From Flexilinea flocculi (lineage in GTDB: Bacteria > Chloroflexota > Anaerolineae > Anaerolineales > Anaerolineaceae): 64,000 bases of DNA. Below, one piece after another: positions 9,949-17,823 of this stretch (within the stretch, counting starts at the first letter, position 1; every line of letters begins with the position of its first letter). The position numbers and the translations under genes were made by a program. A model generated the notes under the pieces. The model made no database searches and was not told the DNA's origin. It saw only the letters and a program-made list of their open reading frames with translations. The stretch is taken from positions 124,001 to 188,000 of the forward strand of contig NZ_DF968179.1 of NCBI RefSeq assembly GCF_001192795.1. The letters run 5' to 3'.

Positions 9949-10269
9949 AAAAGCGTTATGACCTTATTATTCAAATTTTTTGAATTCTATCATGCAAGAT
10001 GGGCAAGCGGAAATTTAAGTTATCAGGAATCATCAATTTGAACTATGAGAGGATTCTTTGTTTTTGTAATGATTTTCTCGATCGATTCGAATAGCAAGTC
10101 TATTTTTCGAATTACTGTATCAGGAATCATCAACTTGGAATTTGAACCTGTTTCATGGATAGAGAGAAAAAAATTATCCCGTAAAATCTAAAACACAGAT
10201 CCGAAATACGCATACTGTTACCTTTCAGTATGCATTACAAAAAAATCGGGATATTTTTTATATTCAGGT
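9949..10269. other. 321-bp intergenic stretch with element remnant and hairpin
   Basis: It holds a hairpin-deleted copy of the dispersed element (10031-10117) and an 8-bp-stem hairpin, GCATACTG with CAGTATGC, near 10210-10240, which lacks a clear T-run. No gene or RNA was recognised. Confidence 0.6.
10031..10117 (+). mobile_element. internally deleted copy of the MITE-like element
   Basis: Ends CATCAATTTGAA and TTCGAATTACTG match the terminal repeats. GAGGATTCTTTG and GATTCGAATAGCAAGTC match the forward consensus, but the second hairpin arm is missing. A 16-bp direct repeat, TATCAGGAATCATCAA, occurs at 10021-10036 and 10118-10133. It is longer than the usual 9 bp, which suggests tandem insertion or recombination. 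Confidence 0.7.
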
Positions 10270-11553
10270 TTAAGATAACCCAATGCCAGTGAACGGAACC
10301 AGCATCTCTTCTCTGGAAACACCCCCATGCCGTGCATGCAGTTTGTCGGGGCGATTTGGCCACCAGAAATATGCGTCTTTTTGAGCGATGGCAATCAATT
10401 CTCCGACACGATTATTCAGGTCCGGATGCAGATGATCTTCTCCAAAGATTCCCTCCTGGATCATGTCCCGTGAAGAGACAAAGCGAAAATCATTCGGCCA
10501 TTTTTCTTCCACAAAACGAATAATGTCCTTTTCTTTTCCGCTTTTGGGGTAAAAGTAGGTAAAACGGTTTTCTCCGCAAGGCAAGATGGTCAGCTCATCA
10601 AGAAATCGAGGATATTTTTTCAGATCGCGATGGGGATCCGGAACATTCTTGATTTGACCATGATCAGCAGTGATCAGGATCAACGTATCTCCCAGGTTCA
10701 TTTTTGACAGGTGCTGATACGTTTTTTCCAATCCATAGAAAAATTGATCCAGGTCAAAATATACGCGTTCGTTATCAATTCCCATGAGATGACCGTAAGT
10801 ATCGATATCATTCCAGTAAATCGTCTCATAGGTCCTGCTTCCTTTGTCTCTTTCCAGATTTTCTTTCAGATTCGCCCATAAATCACCGAATCGTCGGTAA
10901 GGGATGACGGCGGATCCGGTCATTTGAGCTTTCGTCAAATTGGAGGCTGAAAGCATGGATGGCATGTAGGAGCGTGATATCACTTGATTTTCTGAGAGGA
11001 TTTGTCCCAGTGTCTGTGACGGGAACATGTTTTCCGGCGGAATTCCAGCCTCAGCAATCAACCCGCTTTTTCCCGACAGCGCAATCGGAGAATATGGCAG
11101 ATAGTTTACAACCATGCCCAGTTCTTTCAGCCACATTTCGTACCCGACAAGGCCATGACTTCCAGGGGCGCAGCCGGTCCAAATGGATGTCAGTGCTGCT
11201 ACCGTTGTACTGGGTATGACACTCGTGAGAGCGGAGGCTATTGCCTGTTCCTGGATTCGTTGTATCCAGGGATTCTCTTTTAATCGATCATAGACGGTTT
11301 CAGTTTGTAGTAATCCCAGCCCATCGATGACAATTAAAATGACGTGCCGGAAATGCAATCCGAATTCTTGTTCCAGCGCAATTCCAGGGAGCATCTCTCC
11401 GGTATCTGAATCCAGCCAATGGCAGATGCTGGAGGGAATGTTTGCTATTGAAAATCCGTCAAATACCGGGCGAATCGAATTTTCTCCAAAATTCAGACTG
11501 TTTTTCGATCGCAATTCGATTTGATCAATCACCTTTTCAATTAGATTCTTCAT
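10270..11553 (-). CDS. alkaline-phosphatase-superfamily phosphodiesterase/nucleotide pyrophosphatase
   Basis: 427 residues. Metal-site motif VIVIDGLG lies near residue 95. The nucleophile region STTVAALTSIWTG and the later motifs NDIDTYGHLMG and TADHGQ complete the two-metal centre typical of type I phosphodiesterases (PF01663). No signal peptide is visible, so it is probably cytosolic. Substrate unknown. The ATG at 11553 has GGGAG nine bases upstream. It stands alone between intergenic repeats. Confidence 0.82.
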   Translation of the reverse strand: MKNLIEKVIDQIELRSKNSLNFGENSIRPVFDGFSIANIPSSICHWLDSDTGEMLPGIALEQEFGLHFRHVILIVIDGLGLLQTETVYDRLKENPWIQRIQEQAIASALTSVIPSTTVAALTSIWTGCAPGSHGLVGYEMWLKELGMVVNYLPYSPIALSGKSGLIAEAGIPPENMFPSQTLGQILSENQVISRSYMPSMLSASNLTKAQMTGSAVIPYRRFGDLWANLKENLERDKGSRTYETIYWNDIDTYGHLMGIDNERVYFDLDQFFYGLEKTYQHLSKMNLGDTLILITADHGQIKNVPDPHRDLKKYPRFLDELTILPCGENRFTYFYPKSGKEKDIIRFVEEKWPNDFRFVSSRDMIQEGIFGEDHLHPDLNNRVGELIAIAQKDAYFWWPNRPDKLHARHGGVSREEMLVPFTGIGLS

Positions 11554-11614
11554 GTATTAATTCTCCCAATAGCATTGATTTTACTGGATAAATGCGTTTT
11601 GAAAGGCTGTCCAA

Positions 11615-11644
11615 CAGTAATTCTCCCCATATTTCGAATCGCTG
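11615..11644 (-). mobile_element. 30-bp minimal MITE derivative with perfect 9-bp target repeat
   Basis: Only the two ends remain: CAGTAATTC joined to TCCCCATATTTCGAATCGCTG. Perfect direct repeats GCTGTCCAA flank it at 11606-11614 and 11645-11653. Everything between the ends has been lost. Confidence 0.85.
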
Positions 11645-11741
11645 GCTGTCCAAGATTTCAAATAGCTGAAGAGGCTTCTTATATATGACAAAAAATGCCG
11701 GGCGGATGATGGAAAAATATTGCGATTATAATAAAAAAATC

Positions 11742-11864
11742 TAGCAATTTGAAATAAGGAGATTCTTTTCGATTAGCGAGAGAAAATATGTTGTTGTGGA
11801 GTTTTTGCGCGAAGCGCAAAAACTCCACAACAACAATTATTTTTTCCCATACTTCGAATCGCTG
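11742..11864 (-). mobile_element. complete MITE-like element
   Basis: A 123-bp copy with terminal repeats AGCAATTTGAAAT and CTTCGAATCGCTG. The central hairpin is perfect: TGTTGTTGTGGAGTTTTT paired with its complement around a GCGC-GAA-GCGC tip. Flanks AAAAAAATC and AAAAAAACC form an 8-of-9 target repeat, though low complexity weakens this. Confidence 0.8.
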
Positions 11865-12055
11865 AAAAAAACCGCAGAAATGCAGTGATTATTGAGGATC
11901 AGGTTTAAAACAAAAGTATTCTGCCATTCATTGAGGGTTTATTTGGCGGTCTGAACAATTATGGAATCTTCAAGAAGTGGCACAATCATGTAAAAAATCT
12001 GTAATGATTGAAACGATTTTTAAAAATCATGTAGCCCGGAGCATATTACATTTCC

Positions 12056-14260
12056 ATGAACAGCAGGCAGCATCAAATGAAAATGAGAGAGAAGCTGATT
12101 AGCCTCATTGTTCTAATCGGGATCTTGTCCTTGCTTTTGTATTCAGTCAATCAGGATGTTTTTGAATATGATGATGTTTTTCTGATCGGAAGAAATTTCT
12201 TGAAGAATACAGATGCAAAGGGAGATTATTTTCTATCCCCAAGCATGACATTAAAACCGGGCTTGTATGATATCGTGATCAAAGGCAGCACAGATGGTGA
12301 TTTCAACTCAATTTTGATTTCTGTGGACAATGTAATTCTTCAAAGAATAGAATTTCCAAAAGAAACGACAGAATTAAAAATCCAGTATACCGTTGAGAAA
12401 CCTTCTGAAACAATCAGGATCGGAAGTTATTTTGATCAATCTTCCGATAATTTTGCGATCGATGAAATTTCCATCCATTCAAGCAATGTCATTTACAAGA
12501 ATTCGGTTTTATTTCATATTGTGATCAGCCTGTTTTGGGTAGTGACAATTGTTTTTCTGGGATTTAGATTTATTTTTCCGACCTCCTATGAACGTTTGAT
12601 CGGACACCGTTTCTCATCTGCAACAAAACAAGCGTTCTGGATAATTTTGTTATTGACATTATTTATCAGTATCCCACTTTATAGTTCGGATTATATAAAG
12701 GGTGATGATTCAACCTTTCATATGTCCCGCATTGAAGGCATCAAAACGAGCCTGTCTTACGGATACTTCCCGACAAGAATCCATTTGTTTACTGTTTTTG
12801 ATTATGGATATGGGTCTGGCTTATTTTATCCGGATATTTTCTTATATTTTCCCGCAATTTTGAGATTGCTTGGGTTTGATTTTGTTCTGACCTATAAAAT
12901 TTTCATTTTCCTGTTGAATTTTCTGGCAATTGGGAGCGCTTATCTGGCTGCCAAAAATATCATGAATTCCCATGATGCAGGGATTGCTGCTGCAATTCTT
13001 TATGCTTTTGCTGCTTATCGGATCATCGATTTTTATAACCGGGGTGCTGTGGGGGAAGCATTGGCATTTGTTTTCATTCCATGGATAATCTGGGGATTTT
13101 ATGAAATATTTGATGGGAAACCTCATCATTGGCCGATTTTGGCTGTTGGGTTTATTGGTATAACCTGTTCTCATGTTATCACTTTGGCGATGGCTGGTTT
13201 TCTTTCCTTGTTATTTTTGATAGGATCCTTCCGGAAAATTTTGGAAAACAAAGAAATTTTTTTATCGATTATTAAAGCTTTTGCAGTTACCATTTGTGTG
13301 ACAGCTTTTTTTCTGCTGCCTCTTTTCGAACAACTGATTGAAAACAGTACCGGTTTGGTTTATACTGACAAAAATCCGATGCAAGGCGGTTTACCTTTCA
13401 GAACGATTTTTACCGCTTATGCGGATTGGTATGCTCCAGCTAAACCATCTGTTGGATACCCGCTTTTGATTGTCTCGATTTTCCCATTGATTTTCTACAA
13501 AAATCAGTCCGAAATCAAAAGAACCTTAAATGTGCTGGTTCTGTTTGGAATATTATCGGTATTGATGACTACAAAACTATTCCCATGGGATAAATTTGTC
13601 GGGATCAATCAAATTATTCAGTTTCCCTGGCGTTTTTTGACGATTGCAACACCTTTATTCGTAATCGCCGGCGGTGGATATATCAGCATCATTCCTCCGA
13701 TTAAATCAAAATCTCTGGTGTTGATGATGTTGGTGATGGCTTGTTCCTTATATACGATTCCGGCATTTTCTGCGATTCTGCAAAGTAACAGAATCAATGT
13801 CCGAGGATATCACCTGGAACAAAACCGTGTCGGGAATGGAGAATACCTGCCAAATGGAGCGGATATCAGTTTTATTGAGCACAATAAGAATCAGGTATTG
13901 TCCTCCGATCCGACATTTATCAATCACGAATTTGACAGAAAAGGTCTCGAGTTTTCTTTCCGTTTTTCGGTTTCAGACGATTCTGTCATTTTCGAAATAC
14001 CCCTCCTGTTCTACAAAGGATATCAGGCATTTGTAACGGATACCTCTGGAAAGACGCAAAAATTGACGGTTAACCCGGGAAAACATGGATTTACATCGGT
14101 CAGGGTGGACGAGATACGGGAAGGAAGTATTAAAATATTTTATGCCGGGACAGCGATTCAGAAAATCAGTGATGGAATCACCTCGATTTCAATCCTGCTA
14201 ATTCTATTTATGTTATTCTATAAAAAACACGCAAAAAGGACAATGCGGATACCTCGGTAA
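12056..14260 (+). CDS. large membrane protein, YfhO/PTPS-related GT-C type (copy A)
   Basis: 734 residues. A TM helix at about residues 14-30 is followed by an extracytoplasmic beta-rich region to about 150. Around ten membrane segments follow, then a C-terminal extracytoplasmic beta domain (about 570-690) and a last TM helix. The first loop carries DDSTFHMSRIEGI (from Asp217), typical of PTPS-related or YfhO-like membrane proteins, which are thought to transfer sugars from lipid carriers. It is paralogous to the gene at 17824 along its whole length. Substrate unknown. Confidence 0.75.
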   Translation: MNSRQHQMKMREKLISLIVLIGILSLLLYSVNQDVFEYDDVFLIGRNFLKNTDAKGDYFLSPSMTLKPGLYDIVIKGSTDGDFNSILISVDNVILQRIEFPKETTELKIQYTVEKPSETIRIGSYFDQSSDNFAIDEISIHSSNVIYKNSVLFHIVISLFWVVTIVFLGFRFIFPTSYERLIGHRFSSATKQAFWIILLLTLFISIPLYSSDYIKGDDSTFHMSRIEGIKTSLSYGYFPTRIHLFTVFDYGYGSGLFYPDIFLYFPAILRLLGFDFVLTYKIFIFLLNFLAIGSAYLAAKNIMNSHDAGIAAAILYAFAAYRIIDFYNRGAVGEALAFVFIPWIIWGFYEIFDGKPHHWPILAVGFIGITCSHVITLAMAGFLSLLFLIGSFRKILENKEIFLSIIKAFAVTICVTAFFLLPLFEQLIENSTGLVYTDKNPMQGGLPFRTIFTAYADWYAPAKPSVGYPLLIVSIFPLIFYKNQSEIKRTLNVLVLFGILSVLMTTKLFPWDKFVGINQIIQFPWRFLTIATPLFVIAGGGYISIIPPIKSKSLVLMMLVMACSLYTIPAFSAILQSNRINVRGYHLEQNRVGNGEYLPNGADISFIEHNKNQVLSSDPTFINHEFDRKGLEFSFRFSVSDDSVIFEIPLLFYKGYQAFVTDTSGKTQKLTVNPGKHGFTSVRVDEIREGSIKIFYAGTAIQKISDGITSISILLILFMLFYKKHAKRTMRIPR

Positions 14261-14344
14261 AAACCGGAATCTCTCTTTGGACCTTGTAATTTCTTTAAAT
14301 AACGAACTTTTTCGATCTGAAATGAATGGGAAAGGGATCATCTT

Positions 14345-15982
14345 TTGTCGATAAAACTGCTCAATAATAAAATCGTTTTTTACATACTGGTTGTTTTCTT
14401 TGCGGCCGTTGCTGTTGTTGTCCGTGTGCACGATTTTGGCAGCTATCCGGCAGATATTAACTGTGACGAATCAATGTCCGCAGTAGAAGCCATGGCGCTT
14501 GTCGATAACGGGACCGATCATCTTGGTACTTCTTATCCAGTTTATTTTGAAGCCTGGGGACGTGCTCAACAAAATGCATTATATCCATATCTTATTGCTG
14601 TTCTTGTTAAATTCTTGGGTATTAATACTGTAATAGTCCGGTTGCCGATGCTAATTTTTAGCTTATTGGGCATCGCATTGTTAACACTCATATCCGGATT
14701 TGTTTATTCAAAAAATTTTTCATTAATTGTTCTGGCATTAACAGCAATAAATCCTTGGCATATCATGCAAAGTCGATGGGGTTTGGAAAGTAATATATTC
14801 CCCCATTTTTTATTGCTTGGTTTGTTTTTTCTCCTTTATTCACTAAAATCCAGAAAAAGTGTATTTTTATATATCTCAATTATTTTCTATGGATTATCTT
14901 TATATGGATATGGTGTTGCTTATGCGTATATACCCTTTTTATTACTTTCGATATTTGTTATTCTGTTTTTTACTGAGATATTTCGATCTTTTACCTTATT
15001 GATTGCTACATTCCTATTTTTTTTGGTGTCATGGCCAATATTGTTGATGATTCCAATCAATTATTTTAAATTACCAACTTTTGCATTTGGGCCCATAACA
15101 ATGCAATTGTTTGAAAAGACTACCCGTCTAAGCGATTTTGTCTTTTTATCAAAAGATATTAATGATCAATTCTTTAATAATGTTCGTTATCTCTGGAATA
15201 TCATTATGCTGCAAAAGATGGATGTCTGGTGGAATCAGCTTCCTGCCATTGGAACGATGTATAAGATTTCATTACCGTTTTCAGTCATTGGAATTGTAAA
15301 AATTGCACAATTGGCAATGAATAAAAATGAAGAAGGAGAGACGAATTATCGAAAGATTTGCAGCGCCATTTTATTAATCAATTTAGCCGCATCGTTATTC
15401 ACTGGTCTCATCATTAACAACGTTAATGTAACCAGAATGAATCATATTTATTATCCGTTAATTCTGGTAACCGCTTATGGAATTTATTGGGTATTTTCAA
15501 AGAATCATTATTTCGGGATATTCATTTCTTTGAGTTACGGAGTCTATTTTAGTTTCTTTTGCTATCGCTATTTTTACAGCGAAGACCGGACGTTTATTAA
15601 CTATACGTACGATCAGGGACTGGAAAAGACTTTACAGCAGGCAAATTCTTATCAGAAAGAACTATGTATTTCCACACATCAATATCGTAATGATTTTAAG
15701 ATCACAGAGATCAATACGCTTTACTTATTAAAACTCCCGTATTCATATTATTCCGGAGAAATGAATGAGGATGAACTGAAATCTTCGAGTTATGGTTTGC
15801 CCTATCAAGAAAAGTTTCATTATTTTTCCGAACTGGAAGCTGCTATTAAAACATACGACGATCAATGTGTTTATGTAGTAAATATCCGTGACAGAGAAGT
15901 CTTTGATAAAAACCGGTTTATAATAAAAAACGAAGGGTATTTTAGCGTAGCAGTCCCAAATTCCTGGATACCGGTAGAATAA
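14345..15982 (+). CDS. GT39/PMT-like membrane glycosyltransferase (copy B)
   Basis: 545 residues with about a dozen membrane segments. The first extracytoplasmic loop has NCDES (Asp41-Glu42), the acidic pair expected of dolichyl-/polyprenyl-phosphate-sugar transferases. Conserved blocks SYPVYFEAWG and INPWHIMQSRWGLESN follow. It should transfer a sugar from a polyprenyl carrier outside the membrane. The start is TTG at 14345 with AAAGGGA eight bases upstream. It is closely paralogous to the next gene, B', but visibly more AT-rich. Confidence 0.78.
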   Translation: MSIKLLNNKIVFYILVVFFAAVAVVVRVHDFGSYPADINCDESMSAVEAMALVDNGTDHLGTSYPVYFEAWGRAQQNALYPYLIAVLVKFLGINTVIVRLPMLIFSLLGIALLTLISGFVYSKNFSLIVLALTAINPWHIMQSRWGLESNIFPHFLLLGLFFLLYSLKSRKSVFLYISIIFYGLSLYGYGVAYAYIPFLLLSIFVILFFTEIFRSFTLLIATFLFFLVSWPILLMIPINYFKLPTFAFGPITMQLFEKTTRLSDFVFLSKDINDQFFNNVRYLWNIIMLQKMDVWWNQLPAIGTMYKISLPFSVIGIVKIAQLAMNKNEEGETNYRKICSAILLINLAASLFTGLIINNVNVTRMNHIYYPLILVTAYGIYWVFSKNHYFGIFISLSYGVYFSFFCYRYFYSEDRTFINYTYDQGLEKTLQQANSYQKELCISTHQYRNDFKITEINTLYLLKLPYSYYSGEMNEDELKSSSYGLPYQEKFHYFSELEAAIKTYDDQCVYVVNIRDREVFDKNRFIIKNEGYFSVAVPNSWIPVE

Positions 15983-15996
15983 AAAAGTTGCCAATT

Positions 15997-17646
15997 ATGA
16001 AATTTATCCAAAACCATAAACAAAGCATTTTTTTTTACAGCAGTCTGATCCTTTTTGTAATGCTTGCTTTGGTTGTACGCTTGCATGATTTTGGTACATA
16101 TCCGGCGGATATCAATTGCGATGAAGCCATGGCTGCTGTTGAAGCTATGGCAATTATCGAAAATGGTACCGATCAATATGGTACATCTTATCCGGTTTAT
16201 TTTGAAGCCTGGGGACATGGACAGATGAATGCGCTGCTCATTTATCTCCTAGCAGGTGCGATGAAGCTGTTTGGTTCGGGAATGACTGTTGTGCGGCTTC
16301 CTATGTTGCTATTCAGCCTGGCAGGAATTGCAGCGATCACCTGGATTGCGTGGATGTTGTTTTCGAAGGAAGCAGCTTTATTTGTCCTTGCGTTTGCCGC
16401 AATCAATCCATGGCACATCATGCTCAGCCGATGGTCATTAGAGAGCAATTTGTTTCCGCATTGTCTGGTGATCGGATTGGCTTTGTTGATTTATTCAATG
16501 AAAAACAGAAAATTGTTCTTTTTTTGTCTATCAATGATCTGTTATGCGATTTCGCTCTACGCATATGGTGTTGCCTATGCTTTTGTGCCGGTATTTCTGG
16601 TTCTAACCTATATTTTTCTTTATAGAATAAAAATTTTCAATTTTTCAGCGCTGGTGATTGGCGGATTATGTTTTCTTTTATTCGCCTGGCCGATTATCTT
16701 GATGATGATCATCAATTTTTTCCATCTGAAAACGATATTAATTGGTCCAATTTCGATCCAATTATTTGAAAAGACTACCCGAACAACCGATTTGATTTTT
16801 TCCTCCGATAATTTCCCTGTTCAATTACTGAATAATTTGAGACATTTTTTTGACATTGTGATTCTGCAAAAGATGGATTTCTGGTGGAATCAACTGCCGA
16901 AAATTGGGCCGATGTACAAGATTACTCTGCCATTTTTTCTGATTGGTTGTGTCATTTCAATCAAAGGAATATGGCTCAATAGAAAAACAGAGCAACAAGA
17001 TTTTCAAAAAAAGGGGATTTGGGTTTTGGTGATCCATTTATTTTCTTCTTTTATTTCCGGATTGATTATCAACAATGTGAATGTGAACCGGATCAACAGT
17101 ATTTTTTATATCCTCATCCTTTTTAGCGCTGTTGGAATTTATGGAATAACTTTAAAAAAGCGCCCTGTCGGCGGCATCATAGCAGTGCTTTATGGTTTTT
17201 GTTTCCTGTTTTTTTGTTATCGTTATTTTTACAGCGAAGATCGTTATTATCTCAACTATGCCTATGACAAGGGATTTGAAAAAATCATTTTACAAACATC
17301 AGATTTTCATTCGGAACCCGTTTGTATCTCAATAAGATCACATCGACCTCGACACAAGATCATTGATGTCTATTTAAAGTATTTCCTGCACCTTCCATAT
17401 CGCTACTATTCGGGGATGATGGACCATGACGAATTGATACAAAGTGGATATGCATTACCATATACTGAAAAATATTATATTTTTGATAATCTTGAAAAAA
17501 CCTATTCGGATTTTTCGGATCGTTGTATCTATGTGATTAATATGCGCGATCGGGATTACTTTGATCGCAATCTTTTTACTGTGGAGACCGAGGATTTTTT
17601 CAGTATTGCGATACCAACCTCTCTCATAAATTCAGAAAATCAGTAA
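15997..17646 (+). CDS. GT39/PMT-like membrane glycosyltransferase (copy B')
   Basis: 549 residues from the ATG at 15997 (TTG at 15988 is an alternative). It is collinear with the upstream gene B and shares long identical blocks: SYPVYFEAWG, VRLPML, INPWHIM, FEKTTR, FWWNQLP, INNVNV and CYRYFYSEDR. The acidic pair is Asp42-Glu43. It is therefore a tandem duplicate with the same predicted role. The last codon and stop (CAG TAA, 17641-17646) lie within the terminal repeat of a MITE-like element, so the C-terminus was set by that insertion. Confidence 0.78.
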   Translation: MKFIQNHKQSIFFYSSLILFVMLALVVRLHDFGTYPADINCDEAMAAVEAMAIIENGTDQYGTSYPVYFEAWGHGQMNALLIYLLAGAMKLFGSGMTVVRLPMLLFSLAGIAAITWIAWMLFSKEAALFVLAFAAINPWHIMLSRWSLESNLFPHCLVIGLALLIYSMKNRKLFFFCLSMICYAISLYAYGVAYAFVPVFLVLTYIFLYRIKIFNFSALVIGGLCFLLFAWPIILMMIINFFHLKTILIGPISIQLFEKTTRTTDLIFSSDNFPVQLLNNLRHFFDIVILQKMDFWWNQLPKIGPMYKITLPFFLIGCVISIKGIWLNRKTEQQDFQKKGIWVLVIHLFSSFISGLIINNVNVNRINSIFYILILFSAVGIYGITLKKRPVGGIIAVLYGFCFLFFCYRYFYSEDRYYLNYAYDKGFEKIILQTSDFHSEPVCISIRSHRPRHKIIDVYLKYFLHLPYRYYSGMMDHDELIQSGYALPYTEKYYIFDNLEKTYSDFSDRCIYVINMRDRDYFDRNLFTVETEDFFSIAIPTSLINSENQ

Positions 17647-17720
17647 TTCGAATTTTTGAAAACCCTTTTGATCAAAAATAAATCAACAACAAATAATCCC
17701 TCTCATAATTCGAATCGCTG
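17641..17720 (-). mobile_element. hairpin-deleted MITE copy overlapping a stop codon
   Basis: Ends CAGTAATTCGAA and TTCGAATCGCTG frame 80 bp with one remaining arm, CAACAACAAATAATCC. No 9-bp target repeat is recognisable. The left terminal repeat provides the last Gln codon and the TAA stop of the upstream gene. Confidence 0.75.
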
Positions 17721-17823
17721 CTGCCAAATAAAAGAAGGCTGTAAAAAAAATTGATCGATGAATTCAGAATTGAGAAGATTCAATGAGGAATTCAATTATG
17801 GCGAAAACCACTGACAGAAAAAT

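Larger units (their letters stand above)
11554..12055. other. 502-bp intergenic stretch with two element copies
   Basis: It contains the 30-bp minimal element (11615-11644) and a full element (11742-11864). A further ATTTCAAATAGCTG stretch near 11656 resembles another lone terminal repeat. The last 190 bp must hold the start signals of the next gene, but no clear -35/-10 pair was found. Confidence 0.6.
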
